A stretch of DNA of 64,000 bases from an uncultured Hungatella sp. GTDB taxonomy: Bacteria; Bacillota; Clostridia; Lachnospirales; Lachnospiraceae. The notes under the pieces were generated by a model. The model did no database searches and was not told the DNA's origin. It saw only the letters and a list, made by a program, of their open reading frames with translations. Location of the stretch: the NCBI GenBank assembly GCA_910588325.1, contig CAJUPP010000010.1:8795-72794 (forward strand). Reading direction: 5' to 3'. The stretch's first letter is position 1. Each line of letters begins with the position of its first letter. Of this stretch, positions 43,741 to 52,977 are shown piece after piece. A program made the translations under genes and the position numbers.

Positions 43741-46001
43741 ATATCCAACACTCCCTCAATCTGTCTTAACTTATCTGTCAGCCGGTTCAATTCATCAATT
43801 CCGTGAATGTCAAATGTCATCACAATGGTTGCCTTCCCCTGCTTGCTGGTTCTCACATTCATGGAAGTAATATCAATCTGTCTTTCCGTAAATACTTTCG
43901 AGATATCCACAAACATTCCTATCCGGTTATTGGCGAAAATCTGAATCTCTGTGGAATACCGCTCCTTATTCTCCTCTCCTCCCGGCTGCTGCCACTCTGC
44001 ATCAATAATACGCACCCGCTCTTCCTCAGGAAGGTTAATCACATTGATACAGTCCGTCCGGTGAATGGAAACCCCTCGCCCCCTGGTGACAAAACCTACA
44101 ATCTCATCTCCCGGCACCGGACTACAGCAACGGGAAAACCGCACAGCCACATCATGGATTCCCTTTACTACGATACCGCTTTTCGACCTTTTGGCTGCAG
44201 GGATCTTATTGGTCATATCCTCGATTCCGTTAAGGATATTCTCATCCGTAACCTCTCTGGTCAGCTTCTTTTTCCGTTCCTCCAGCATCTTGTTGATGAC
44301 CTGGCCCTCTTTCAGGCCGCCATGTCCGATAGATGCCAGCACAGAGTCCCAGTCCTTGAATGCATACCGCTTCATGACTTTTTCCATGAACTCTGCCTTG
44401 CTGATCTCTGTAAAATTGATTCCCTTGGCCTTGCAGTATCGGTCAATCATCTCTTTGCCCCGAAGGATATTATCTTCCTTCAGTTCGGTTTTAAACCACT
44501 GATTGATCTTATTTTTCGCCTGGGTGCTTTTCACCACTGCCAGCCAGTCACGGCTGGGGCCTTTGGAATTCTGGGAAGTGACAATCTCGATCTGATCTCC
44601 GTTCTGGATCTCATAATCAATGTTCACCAGTTTTCCGTTTACCCTGGCGCCTACCATCTTATTGCCTACCGCACTGTGGATGGCATATGCAAAATCAATA
44701 GGCGTAGACCCGCTGGGAAGCGTCTTCACGTCTCCGGACGGAGTAAAACAGTACACACTCTCGGAAAACAGGTCCAGATCGCCCTTGACCATATTCAGAA
44801 ACTCTTTGGAGTCATCCGTATCCTTCTGCCACTCCAGAATCTGCCTCAGCCAGCTTAGCTTTGCCTCCTCTTTTCCGTCTGCAACGGCACCGCTGCCGCT
44901 TTCCTTATATTTCCAATGGGCTGCGATTCCGAATTCCGCTGTCCGGTGCATCTCATAAGTCCGAATCTGAATCTCAAAGGGCTGTCCGGTGCTGCTAATC
45001 AATGTGGTATGCAGAGACTGATACATATTGGGCTTGGGCATAGCGATATAATCTTTAAATCTCCCTGGAATCGGCTTATACATCTCATGAATAACTCCTA
45101 AAGCCGCATAGCAGTCCTTCACAGTCTCTACCATAATACGGACTGCGAATAAATCGTAGATCTGATCCAGAGTCTTGTTCTGCTTCACCATCTTTTTATA
45201 AATACTGAAGAAATGCTTAGCCCTGCCGCCTACTGCCGCCTCAATTCCGGCCTCCTTCATATGGTTCTTTACTTCTTCCACAATATCCTGAACAAAGGCG
45301 TCTCTGGAGTCCTTGCGCAGATTTACCTTTTCCACCAGATCATAATATACTTCCGGTTTTAAAAATTTAAGAGACAGGTCATCCAACTCAATCTTGATCT
45401 TGGAAATACCCAGACGGTCCGCAATGGGTGCATAGATTTCCAGTGTCTCCCTGGCCTTCTCCTTCTGCTTCTCCGGTTTCCAGAATTGGCCGGTTCTCAT
45501 ATTGTGCAGGCGGTCCGCCAGCTTTATGATGATTACCCGTATGTCCTTGGCCATAGCCAGAAACATCTTTCTCAAATTTTCCGCCTGAATCTCTACCTTA
45601 TCTTTATCCCAAGACAACTGGGTCAATTTCGTAACGCCGTCTACCAGAAATGCTACCTCGGAGCCGAAGTCCTTGGACAACTCCTCCAAAGTCATCCCTG
45701 TATCCTCCACCACATCATGCAGAAGGCCTGCGGCAATGGTCTCCTTATCCATCTCCAGATCTGCCAGGATGATTGCAACACAAAGAGGGTGAATGATATA
45801 AGGTTCACCCGATTTACGTTTCTGATCTTTGTGAGAGTCCCTGGCCACCCGATAAGCCTTCTCCACCAGTGTAATGTCATCGGAAGGATGATAACGATAA
45901 ATCGTATTTATCATTTCCTGATACAGCGTCTCGGGACTTGTAAACGAAGCCGGTGTCTCCAGTTCCTGTTCTCTATTCTCATTAAAAGGTTCTTGTATCA
46001 T
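43722..46001 (-). CDS. relA: Bifunctional (p)ppGpp synthetase/hydrolase
   Basis: 759 residues, Rel/SpoT length. The N-terminal HD hydrolase domain is intact ('AAGLLHDVVEDTGMTLEEL', 'KLADRLHNMRT'). The synthetase domain follows ('DLFAVRIMVE', 'YQSLHTTL'). TGS ('VYCFTPSGDVKTLPSGSTP'), zinc-finger (CC near 'FSRCCSPVPGDEI') and C-terminal ACT domains complete it. It controls the stringent response. Of several starts (GTG 46010, ATG 46007, ATG 46001), the last has AAGG at the best distance. A consensus-like promoter lies upstream. Confidence 0.96.
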   Translation of the reverse strand: MIQEPFNENREQELETPASFTSPETLYQEMINTIYRYHPSDDITLVEKAYRVARDSHKDQKRKSGEPYIIHPLCVAIILADLEMDKETIAAGLLHDVVEDTGMTLEELSKDFGSEVAFLVDGVTKLTQLSWDKDKVEIQAENLRKMFLAMAKDIRVIIIKLADRLHNMRTGQFWKPEKQKEKARETLEIYAPIADRLGISKIKIELDDLSLKFLKPEVYYDLVEKVNLRKDSRDAFVQDIVEEVKNHMKEAGIEAAVGGRAKHFFSIYKKMVKQNKTLDQIYDLFAVRIMVETVKDCYAALGVIHEMYKPIPGRFKDYIAMPKPNMYQSLHTTLISSTGQPFEIQIRTYEMHRTAEFGIAAHWKYKESGSGAVADGKEEAKLSWLRQILEWQKDTDDSKEFLNMVKGDLDLFSESVYCFTPSGDVKTLPSGSTPIDFAYAIHSAVGNKMVGARVNGKLVNIDYEIQNGDQIEIVTSQNSKGPSRDWLAVVKSTQAKNKINQWFKTELKEDNILRGKEMIDRYCKAKGINFTEISKAEFMEKVMKRYAFKDWDSVLASIGHGGLKEGQVINKMLEERKKKLTREVTDENILNGIEDMTNKIPAAKRSKSGIVVKGIHDVAVRFSRCCSPVPGDEIVGFVTRGRGVSIHRTDCINVINLPEEERVRIIDAEWQQPGGEENKERYSTEIQIFANNRIGMFVDISKVFTERQIDITSMNVRTSKQGKATIVMTFDIHGIDELNRLTDKLRQIEGVLDIERTAG

Positions 46002-46036
46002 AGACATCACCTTCTCTGGACGTAGTTAATGTATGT

Positions 46037-46065
46037 ATTATAAGTTTATTTATTAAAAATTGCAA
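46037..46065 (-). promoter_or_regulatory. Promoter of relA
   Basis: Minus strand TTGCAA (46060-46065), 17 bases, TATAAT (46037-46042), about 40 bases before the start. Confidence 0.7.
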
Positions 46066-46134
46066 GATTTTTTATAAATGACTGGTTTTCGGCCCCCAGC
46101 ATCCTCCCAAATCACATCTATACTGTCTTTTATC

Positions 46135-46735
46135 CTATAATTCCTCAAAAGCCTGTATCCCACCATATTGAATCGCCAGCCTCGGAAATCCTTCTTTTTG
46201 GTAAATTGTCAGACTGGATATCAGTCTTTCCACATCATATCTGCCATAATTCACTATCCATAAAGCTTTTTAAAAAAGTAAATTCAAAATTGGAACCTGG
46301 ATTTTTTCCTTGATAGATATCACAAACCAATTCTGGTGTAATTTTATACTCTGTCCCTAAAACTATCTTTCTTGTAAAGTCCTCATGTTCCATTCCTTCC
46401 GGAAACACTGCTTCTGCCGCATGGGAAAAGGGTGCATGTCCGAGATCATGAGTAAGCGCGATAATTCGCAAAATTTGGCGATAATATGCTACTTTTGCCT
46501 CAGACCATTCAGGCCTCACATTTTTTATCGTTGATTCAAATGCACGGGTAACCATATGCATGACTCCCAGAGAATGGCCAAATCGAGTATGCTCGGCACC
46601 ATGAAATACAAGATAGGTCATAGCCAGCTGTTTAATATTACGCAATCGCTGAAATGCTTCCGAATCTGCTATCTCTCTTTCCAAGGAACTCACCTCAACA
46701 AAACCATGAACCGGATCTCTAAATTTATCATATAT
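46135..46735 (-). pseudogene. Broken HD-domain phosphohydrolase gene (dGTPase-like)
   Basis: The frame from about 46735 to 46235 reads 'RDPVHGF', 'EHTRFGHSLGVMH' and 'LTHDLGHAPFSHA', the HD motifs of YwfO/dGTPase-like proteins, which are about 400 residues long. It stops at 46235 just after 'SFMDSELWQI'. In another frame the text resumes as 'YGRYDVERLISSLTIYQK' and 'FPRLAIQYGGIQAFEEL', the next part of the same family, ending at 46135. So a frameshifting deletion of some tens of bases removed the 'DADxxDYLLRD'-type segment, and the C-terminal half is gone. The expected start codon position carries ATA (46733-46735) behind AAAGGTG. All point to a decayed gene. Confidence 0.8.
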
Positions 46736-46808
46736 GTAAAACCGTCACCTTTAAAGTATACTGGGCTCTATTATAAATATATACTTAAGAATAGCAATGA
46801 TTTTTTAC

Positions 46809-47582
46809 TTAATGCCAATCTAACAACTTCACTCTGGGTCCTCTGGCTGTCACTGTCTGTTTCCGATCATAGCTTAAAGGGTTCCCCTGCAAATCGCTTA
46901 CCAGTCCCCCTGCCTCCTCCACCAACAAGGCAGCGGCAGCGTAATCCCATGGCGACAAAAGCAGTTCAAAGAAAAACTCCGCCCGGCCGCTGGCTACCAT
47001 ACACAGATCCAAAGCTGCTGAACCGCTTCTACGCAGATCCTCCCCGCAGGATACATAACGAAAGGCAACTTCAAAGGCTTTCTTCTTTAATTCCTGATAA
47101 TAAGGCGATGTGCCAAACAAAATCAGCCCTTCCTCCAAAGTCCTGTCAGAGGCATGAATCCTCTCCCCATTTAAAAAGGCTCCCTTTCCTTTTTCTGCGT
47201 AATAGGTTTCCTTCCCATATGGATTATAAACCACCCCCAAAACCGGAAAGCCATTTTCCGCCAGAGCGACACTGATACAGCTGGCATTGTACCCTCTGGT
47301 GAAATTGGCAGTTCCGTCAATTGGATCTACAATAAACGCATATCCATTGGAAATGTCCGTGCGATCCATCTCATCTTCTTCTCCCAGAAATACTGCCTCC
47401 GGCACCAGAGCCAGAAGCCTGGCCTTCAGCATTTCCTGCACTTTGGAATCATAATCTGTCACAAAATTTCCTTTTCCGGCTTTCTGGTGGATCCCCCGCT
47501 CAATATCCGAAGCACTCAGCATAATCGCTCCACATTCATGAACAATCTCTACCATTTCCGAAAGCAAGTTTTCTTTTATCAC
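46809..47582 (-). CDS. Inositol monophosphatase-family protein
   Basis: 257 residues. The metal-binding motif 'VDPIDGTANFTRG', an upstream 'FLGEED', and the second motif 'LSPWDYAAAALLVEEAGG' are all present. The family dephosphorylates inositol phosphate, 3'-phosphoadenosine phosphates or sugar phosphates; which one cannot be told. The start codon is GTG, 6 bases after AAAGGAGAG. It follows an Rrf2 regulator by 32 bases on the same strand, and the two may be co-transcribed. Confidence 0.9.
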   Translation of the reverse strand: MIKENLLSEMVEIVHECGAIMLSASDIERGIHQKAGKGNFVTDYDSKVQEMLKARLLALVPEAVFLGEEDEMDRTDISNGYAFIVDPIDGTANFTRGYNASCISVALAENGFPVLGVVYNPYGKETYYAEKGKGAFLNGERIHASDRTLEEGLILFGTSPYYQELKKKAFEVAFRYVSCGEDLRRSGSAALDLCMVASGRAEFFFELLLSPWDYAAAALLVEEAGGLVSDLQGNPLSYDRKQTVTARGPRVKLLDWH

Positions 47583-47614
47583 ATTCTCTCCTTTCCCAGT
47601 CCCGCTGCCTGTCT

Positions 47615-48058
47615 TTACGTTTCCCCGGCTTCATAACACTGCTTCAACTCATTTACAATATCTTCAATCGTATACTTCTTCATTTCATCTTCCATAGCCT
47701 TTTGGATATGCATAAGCTTATCATCCAGTACCACATGGATATTCTTTCCTACCGGACAATTGGGATTGGGATTTTCATGAAAATGAAACAATTCCCCATC
47801 CTCCAGCAAGTCAACTGCCGAATACACATCATAAAATGTAATCTGCTTAATTGGCTTGGCAGCCGTCGTACCGCCTGTCCCCCGGGCCACTTCAATCAGC
47901 CCGGCATTTTTAAGCTGTGAAAGGAGCTTTCGTATAATAACCGGATTTACATTGATGCTGGATGCGAGGAAATCACTGGTAATCTTATAATCCTCCCCAA
48001 AAACTTCCATACATGCAAATACATGAATCGCAATCGTGAACCTGCTGGATATCTGCAT
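47615..48058 (-). CDS. Rrf2-family transcriptional regulator
   Basis: 147 residues. The N-terminal winged helix 'MQISSRFTIAIHVFACM' and 'FLASSINVNPVIIRKLLSQLKNAGLIEVARGTGG' region are typical of Rrf2 proteins of the YwnA type. Only one cysteine ('NCPVG') stands in the region where iron-sulphur members carry three, so a cluster is unlikely. The second of two adjacent ATGs fits the GAGGTG site better. It lies before the inositol-phosphatase gene. Target unknown. Confidence 0.88.
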   Translation of the reverse strand: MQISSRFTIAIHVFACMEVFGEDYKITSDFLASSINVNPVIIRKLLSQLKNAGLIEVARGTGGTTAAKPIKQITFYDVYSAVDLLEDGELFHFHENPNPNCPVGKNIHVVLDDKLMHIQKAMEDEMKKYTIEDIVNELKQCYEAGET

Positions 48059-48116
48059 CATCTCACCTCACACTGTTTTCACCTATTCTATGCTTTTTGA
48101 AATGTAATGTCAATGC

Positions 48117-48245
48117 TTACAGTTTCATCCAGGTAAGCAGCCAGTAGTTTAGGATCACTGCAATCGCGATATTGGTTCTTCTTTCGCTGAACGGAGCTGT
48201 TACAGCCGCGGTTGCAGCAGGATATCCCATTGGAGCCCTATGCAT
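48117..48245 (-). pseudogene. Possible C-terminal remnant of a membrane protein
   Basis: A short open stretch reads 'GYPAATAAVTAPFSERRTN' then 'IAIAVILNYWLLTWMKL' and stop, with codon use like a real gene. No start with a ribosome site fits; it lies directly past the hairpin that ends the FAD oxidoreductase gene. It looks like the tail of a transporter-like protein, but I cannot name the family. Confidence 0.3.
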
Positions 48246-48263
48246 AGGAATGCAAAAAGGAAA

Positions 48264-48308
48264 CACCTTATGGGAGTGATGTGCCAAGTCAGGCATTCCC
48301 ATAAGGTG
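48264..48308 (-). terminator. Large hairpin after the FAD oxidoreductase gene
   Basis: CACCTTATGGGA and TCCCATAAGGTG pair perfectly (12 pairs), with inner ATG-GCC/GGCAT pairing in the 21-base loop. On the minus strand GTTTCCTTTTTGC follows. It starts 20 bases past the stop codon. Confidence 0.55.
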
Positions 48309-48327
48309 CTGCTTTTCCTTTTACATG

Positions 48328-50265
48328 TCAGAAAACATTGCCTGTTTCCCGGTAGGAGCGCCAGACATTTTCAAAGAAATCCTCCTCCTGAGGAATCGGA
48401 TGGACTTCACGCCACATGGATCTGACTTCATCCCCCTGCAGGCAGACTTCCTGAAGCTGGCTGCCCCGGCTGCCGTCATCCAGCTTAAAGCAAAACTCGT
48501 CCGGAAGAATATCATAAGGCTTTATTCCCTCCGGATCGGAGTAAAGAGCGCTCCCCCGGCTTCTGCCGCCGGTGTCAATGTAGTCCAGCATGGCAGACAG
48601 GTAGACCTGCTGACAGAGAAGAATATCCTCCAGGCGGAAAACTTTAGGCAGAAAGCGGCTGTCAGAAATACGGATCCGCCGTGCAAATTGGACCCGCTCC
48701 TCTTTAACTTCCTCCAAAGCCTTTACGATTCCTCCCCGCTCCCGGATTGCCCCACCGTACCTGCTCATGCGGCGGGTTGCTCTCTCCCAGCAGTGTCTCA
48801 GCTCAGCCCCGCCTTCTTTCTTCATCACGGTGTCTGCAATGCACATCGCCTCCTTAAGCGCCTCTTCCATGGTGCGGTCAAACCCTTCCTGATCCATTTC
48901 ACCGCCTCCCCAGCGGACGATATGCCGGGCAGCCCGTGCGGCGCCCACCTGCCCGGCATTGAGGGCGCTGCCTCCCGGCCGGTAGACCCCATGGGAACCG
49001 GCGGCTTCTCCTGCGGTATAGAATCCCTGTACATTGGTCTGCCACCAACAGTCCACTGCCAACCCGCCGTTGTTGTGCTGAGCGCAGAGAGCAATCTCCA
49101 ACATTTCCTCGGACAGATCCACCCCGCGCTCTTTGTAGAATTCCATGGCAGGAGCGTTCATATGCCGCAGCCGTTCAAAAGGCTTCCCCTGGCAGGCCCC
49201 GGCTTTGCTCAGATATTGATAAGCCTCATCGGAGAGCCTGGAAAAGTCCACAGGCTTCCCTAGGGGATTATCCCTGAAATCCAACCAGACTCTCCGGCCC
49301 TTTGCAGACTCCAGATAGACCAGAATGTCAATGACAGAACTGCCCTCAGCCACCTTGCGCACATCGAAGGGCCACTGGTACCCCTTCAGGAAAACTTTCG
49401 TCAAAAGCTCTCCCTCGTCCTGAAAAAAGTCATATAGGAATTCTCTGGGCTGCCCACCCTCCGGATCGGTGGAGATGAAACGGGGCAATGCCTGCATATA
49501 GGTTCCCGATACATTCCACCGCGGATGAATGGAAGCAAGCCCGTATTGCCATTCCGTCAGATTTCTTCCCATGACTCCGGCTCTGAAGGCCATTCCGGAG
49601 GCTCCGTAATGCCCCTTGGGATAGACGCTGTCCGCATACATCCCGGCAGGACCGCCTGCGGCAAACACCATATTCCGGCAGCAAAAGGCCACAAACCGGT
49701 CTTCCGGCTCATCCAGACGGGTCAGATCCAGACAGAGCAGACCATATACCCGGTGGCCGTCACTCAAAATCCGAATTGCCAGCATCTTATCAAAAATCTC
49801 AATCCCCTTAGCTCTGACCTCCCGCTCCAGAGCATCTGTCATTTCCCTGCTGGTGTAAGGTCCCACGCTGGTTGCCCGCCTTCTGGGATCGTGGTCTGTC
49901 TTATAACCCACGTATTCTCCGTAACGATTCCTGGGAAAAGGCACCCCCAGTTCCACCAGCCTCAAAAAACTCTGAACCGAAAGGGCCGCCTCACACAGGG
50001 CAATATCCCCGTCCATGCACTGCCCCTCAAAGAGGGATCGGGCCATCTCCAGCACACTGTCCGGCTCCCCGCCGGACAGCGTCAGCTTATAGTAGGTCTG
50101 TTTGTCACTGCCTGTATTCCTGCTGGTTCCTGTATTGACTCCCTCGGTCACCATAGCGATATCCTTCTGGCCATACTGCCAGAGCCGGTCAGCCGCATTA
50201 AAGCCTGCAGCTCCCGTCCCCAGCACAATGGTGTTGCGCCGGATAACACGAATTTTACTCTCCAT
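48328..50265 (-). CDS. FAD-dependent oxidoreductase, fumarate reductase/aspartate oxidase-like
   Basis: 645 residues. The FAD-binding motif 'IVLGTGAAGFNAADRL' opens the protein. 'QHNNGGLAVDCWWQT' and 'GFYTAGEAAGSHGVYRPGGSALNAGQVGA' correspond to the substrate and second FAD regions of flavoprotein subunits of the fumarate reductase and adenylylsulphate reductase type. No iron-sulphur partner gene or signal peptide is seen. The ATG at 50265 is 7 bases after AAAGGA. It follows an SDR gene by 18 bases, so the two probably act in one pathway, which I cannot identify. Confidence 0.85.
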   Translation of the reverse strand: MESKIRVIRRNTIVLGTGAAGFNAADRLWQYGQKDIAMVTEGVNTGTSRNTGSDKQTYYKLTLSGGEPDSVLEMARSLFEGQCMDGDIALCEAALSVQSFLRLVELGVPFPRNRYGEYVGYKTDHDPRRRATSVGPYTSREMTDALEREVRAKGIEIFDKMLAIRILSDGHRVYGLLCLDLTRLDEPEDRFVAFCCRNMVFAAGGPAGMYADSVYPKGHYGASGMAFRAGVMGRNLTEWQYGLASIHPRWNVSGTYMQALPRFISTDPEGGQPREFLYDFFQDEGELLTKVFLKGYQWPFDVRKVAEGSSVIDILVYLESAKGRRVWLDFRDNPLGKPVDFSRLSDEAYQYLSKAGACQGKPFERLRHMNAPAMEFYKERGVDLSEEMLEIALCAQHNNGGLAVDCWWQTNVQGFYTAGEAAGSHGVYRPGGSALNAGQVGAARAARHIVRWGGGEMDQEGFDRTMEEALKEAMCIADTVMKKEGGAELRHCWERATRRMSRYGGAIRERGGIVKALEEVKEERVQFARRIRISDSRFLPKVFRLEDILLCQQVYLSAMLDYIDTGGRSRGSALYSDPEGIKPYDILPDEFCFKLDDGSRGSQLQEVCLQGDEVRSMWREVHPIPQEEDFFENVWRSYRETGNVF

Positions 50266-50283
50266 AGCCATATCCTTTCCCTC

Positions 50284-51051
50284 CTATAACCGTTTGATGT
50301 GAAAGCCTCCGTCCACATCTATATAATTTCCGGTTGTATAAAGGAAATCATCTCCCGCAAAGGCGGAGACAGCCCCTGCAACATCCTCCGGCGTCCCCCA
50401 GCGGGCCAGAGGAAAAACGCCTTCCTCAATCAGCTTATTGTATTTCTCTGTAACCGTGCTGGTCATGTCCGTGGCAATCACTCCGGGCCGGATCTCATGA
50501 ACCAGTATGCCCTCACCGGCCAAACGATCGGCATAAAGGGTAGTCAGCATGGAAACTCCGGCTTTGGAGACACAATACTCCCCACGGCTGATGCTGGAAA
50601 CCTGGGCCGAGCAGGAAGAAATGTTGATGATGGTTCCCCGCTTGTGGCCCTCCATAGGCTGGGAGAGCATCTGCCGGGCCACGGCCTGGGTCAGAAACAT
50701 ATTGCCCTTGGTATTGATGCCTATCACCCGATCGAAGCTCTCCTCGGTCATTTCCAGAAGATCCGCTCTTTCCTTGGGCGCAACGCCTGCATTATTTACC
50801 AGTACGTCAATCCTGCCGAAAGCCTCTACGGTTTCGGCTACCAGCCTCAGCCGGTCATCGTGGTCTCCGATATCCGCCTGGACATAGAGCCACTCTGTCC
50901 CATCGGCAGCCAGAATATCCAGCGCTTTCTGATTCTTATCCTGAGAACCGGTAGCCACGATGACTACGGCAAAGCCGTCCTTCCCCAGACGGCGGGCAAT
51001 CCCGAAACCAATGCCTCTGCTGGATCCGGTAATTACTGCAACTTTTTTCAT
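50284..51051 (-). CDS. Short-chain dehydrogenase/reductase
   Basis: 255 residues, classical SDR. The nucleotide motif 'TGSSRGIG' is at 8-15, 'NNAG' at 86-89, and the catalytic serine near 146 with Y159 and K163 in 'GEYCVSKAG'. It ends 'DGGFHIKRL' in the usual way. It would interconvert a hydroxyl and keto group with NAD(P). I chose the ATG at 51051, 7 bases after AGGAG; an ATG two codons earlier is too close to that site, and the 31-codon upstream extension is not family-like. It leads into the FAD oxidoreductase gene. Confidence 0.9.
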   Translation of the reverse strand: MKKVAVITGSSRGIGFGIARRLGKDGFAVVIVATGSQDKNQKALDILAADGTEWLYVQADIGDHDDRLRLVAETVEAFGRIDVLVNNAGVAPKERADLLEMTEESFDRVIGINTKGNMFLTQAVARQMLSQPMEGHKRGTIINISSCSAQVSSISRGEYCVSKAGVSMLTTLYADRLAGEGILVHEIRPGVIATDMTSTVTEKYNKLIEEGVFPLARWGTPEDVAGAVSAFAGDDFLYTTGNYIDVDGGFHIKRL

Positions 51052-51261
51052 TCTCATACTCCTCTCTGTCATCCCGCAAAGGATTCTTTCATTACGTCTC
51101 TGAATATAAAATATTGTATTACGCCAGCCGTCTAAAATCAACACAAACTGTCTTCTCCTGCCATTCTTCCGGCTTCTCCATTTATAAAAAACTCATTGAA
51201 ATCTTTTAACGAATCGCATATACTTAAGATATTATGATGAATGAAAAAGGAGAGGCCAGTT

Positions 51262-51861
51262 ATGAAGAAAAAAATAATGCTAACAATCTTAGCAGCAGGC
51301 ATGATTCTGGGAAATGCCATAACAAGTTACGCTATACCGCAAAGAATGGATGACGGCACCCTGTTTGATGCCGACTATTATGCGGAAACGTACTATGATC
51401 TGATGGTCGCCTATGGACGGGATACCAAAAAACTGTATGAGCACTATGTAACTTGTGGAAAAGCAGAAGGACGTCAGATTCTGTCTTCTAAATTTGTATA
51501 CCCCGATTTGCCCGCACCGGCTTTGGGCGACACCTATACCATAGATGAGCTTGTGTCCATCTACCGCAACATCGTAGAGGCCAACGGCATAACCTGGGAT
51601 CCAAGCCTTAAGGGAAACTGGGATTCTACCATCGGCCAGCACGACCTCTTCGAATGGTACAATTATGATGACGACTATACCGGAACCGGCTGGGGAACCG
51701 GATTTCTGGATCCCCGGAATATTGAGCAAAGCGCATACAGCGATTTACTGAGTTTTGAATTCGACGATGGAACCGGCCATCACACCACCCGCCGTTATTT
51801 TGAAGTATTAGGCTGGAGCGACAGTATGGGAATGTTTGAAATAGTCGCCTGGGGTGGCTGA
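51262..51861 (+). CDS. Small secreted protein of unknown function
   Basis: 199 residues from the ATG at 51262, with AAGGAGAGG upstream. A signal peptide runs to 'ITSYA' (about residue 24). Residues 32-75 ('LFDADYYAETYYDLMVAYG', 'LYEHYVTCGKAEGR') match a short motif common in exported proteins of clostridia, usually found near wall-binding repeats. The rest is acidic and rich in Tyr, Trp and Gly, without a known domain. It stands alone, convergent with the S8 peptidase gene and separated by a bidirectional hairpin. Function unknown. Confidence 0.8.
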   Translation: MKKKIMLTILAAGMILGNAITSYAIPQRMDDGTLFDADYYAETYYDLMVAYGRDTKKLYEHYVTCGKAEGRQILSSKFVYPDLPAPALGDTYTIDELVSIYRNIVEANGITWDPSLKGNWDSTIGQHDLFEWYNYDDDYTGTGWGTGFLDPRNIEQSAYSDLLSFEFDDGTGHHTTRRYFEVLGWSDSMGMFEIVAWGG

Positions 51862-51910
51862 AATTAAAAGTACTATGGTTGGCATTCCTGACGCAAACTA
51901 TTTTAGCAAG

Positions 51911-51949
51911 CAAAAAGCCGGAAAGGTTTTCTGAATCAACCATCCGGCT
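51911..51949 (-). terminator. Bidirectional terminator between the secreted protein and S8 protease genes
   Basis: AGCCGGA pairs with TCCGGCT and inner GGTT with AACC. Five Ts follow on the minus strand, so it mainly serves the protease gene; it also lies 55 bases past the plus-strand stop. Confidence 0.75.
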
Positions 51950-52010
51950 TCTATAAATAATTTCATCCAAATAATACTCAGGGAATCCTTATCTCTTATG
52001 CACCATCCTA

Positions 52011-52970
52011 TCATATTTCATCCGCCAAAAGCCTATCCACATCCAGAAGCCCCCACCCCTGCTGATTTCTCGGAAGCCCCAGATCCACTGCCCTCTCCCG
52101 AAGCCTCAGCTTCACATCCTTATTTGTCATATATGGATATTTTTCCAGCAAAAGAGCAATAGCCCCCGCCACAATCGGTGTAGACATGGATGTTCCGCTT
52201 TTCACCGAATACTGCCGGATACTGTTGGAGCAGCTAATAATCCCTGCTCCAGGAGCAATGATCTCCGGTTTGCAGATACAGGCTCCTGTAGGCCCCCGCC
52301 CGGAATAATCTACCATCCGATTTCCCATCACATTCACTTCTTTATGATCGTCCGAGCACCCTACGGTAATCACCTTTCGGCTGATTCCCGGCGTGGTCAC
52401 GGTCATACGCCCCGGCCCGTTGTTTCCTGCTGCCACCACCATCACCAGACCGTCATCCCAGGCCGCATCCACCCCTCTGACCAACGCGGAATTCTCTGAC
52501 ATGTTCCTTCTGGAATAGGAACCAACGGAAATATTTACAATCCGGATTCCCAGCCTCTCTTTCTGTTCCCTGATCCACCTAAGCCCTGCCAGTACATCCG
52601 ATGCAAATCCATTCCCCTTTGCATCCAGCACTTTTACAGAAATGATATTGCATCCCGGGGCCATACCGCAGTATCTTCCGTCCGATGCCTCCCCGCTTCC
52701 CCCAATAATCGCCGAGATATGGGTGCCATGGCCATTGTCGTCATAAGGCATGTTCCGTCTGCGAAGCACATCATAAAAAGCAGTAATTCTATTATCAAAA
52801 TCCCCATGAGGATATATTCCTGTATCTAAAATAGCCACTCCAATCCCCTGTCCGGTATACCCCTGGGAAGAAGGGCCATTGCAGTGAATAAACTGTTTTG
52901 CCTGATTCAATTTTGGTACCCTGAAATATTTCTTATATTTAGGATATTCAGCGCCGGCACAAACTGCCAT
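52011..52970 (-). CDS. Subtilisin-family serine protease (S8), no signal peptide
   Basis: 319 residues. The catalytic triad is complete: D49 in 'AILDTGIYPH', H81 in 'NGHGTH', S261 in 'SGTSMSTP'; oxyanion N183 is in 'AAGNNGPG'. Neither a signal peptide nor a usual pro-domain is visible, only about 35 residues before the core, as in intracellular subtilisins. The ribosome site before the ATG is weak. It begins 7 bases after the YesN-type regulator stop, so it is probably translated by coupling to it. Its substrate is unknown; a regulatory role with the two-component system is only a guess. Confidence 0.88.
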   Translation of the reverse strand: MAVCAGAEYPKYKKYFRVPKLNQAKQFIHCNGPSSQGYTGQGIGVAILDTGIYPHGDFDNRITAFYDVLRRRNMPYDDNGHGTHISAIIGGSGEASDGRYCGMAPGCNIISVKVLDAKGNGFASDVLAGLRWIREQKERLGIRIVNISVGSYSRRNMSENSALVRGVDAAWDDGLVMVVAAGNNGPGRMTVTTPGISRKVITVGCSDDHKEVNVMGNRMVDYSGRGPTGACICKPEIIAPGAGIISCSNSIRQYSVKSGTSMSTPIVAGAIALLLEKYPYMTNKDVKLRLRERAVDLGLPRNQQGWGLLDVDRLLADEI

Positions 52971-52977
52971 TCATCTG

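Noticed and set aside
43803..44858. 351-codon plus-strand frame within relA
   Set aside because: Antisense shadow of relA; no ribosome site or recognisable sequence.
48325..49263. 312-codon plus-strand frame opposite the FAD oxidoreductase
   Set aside because: Antisense of a GC-rich gene with good motifs; no start signals of its own.
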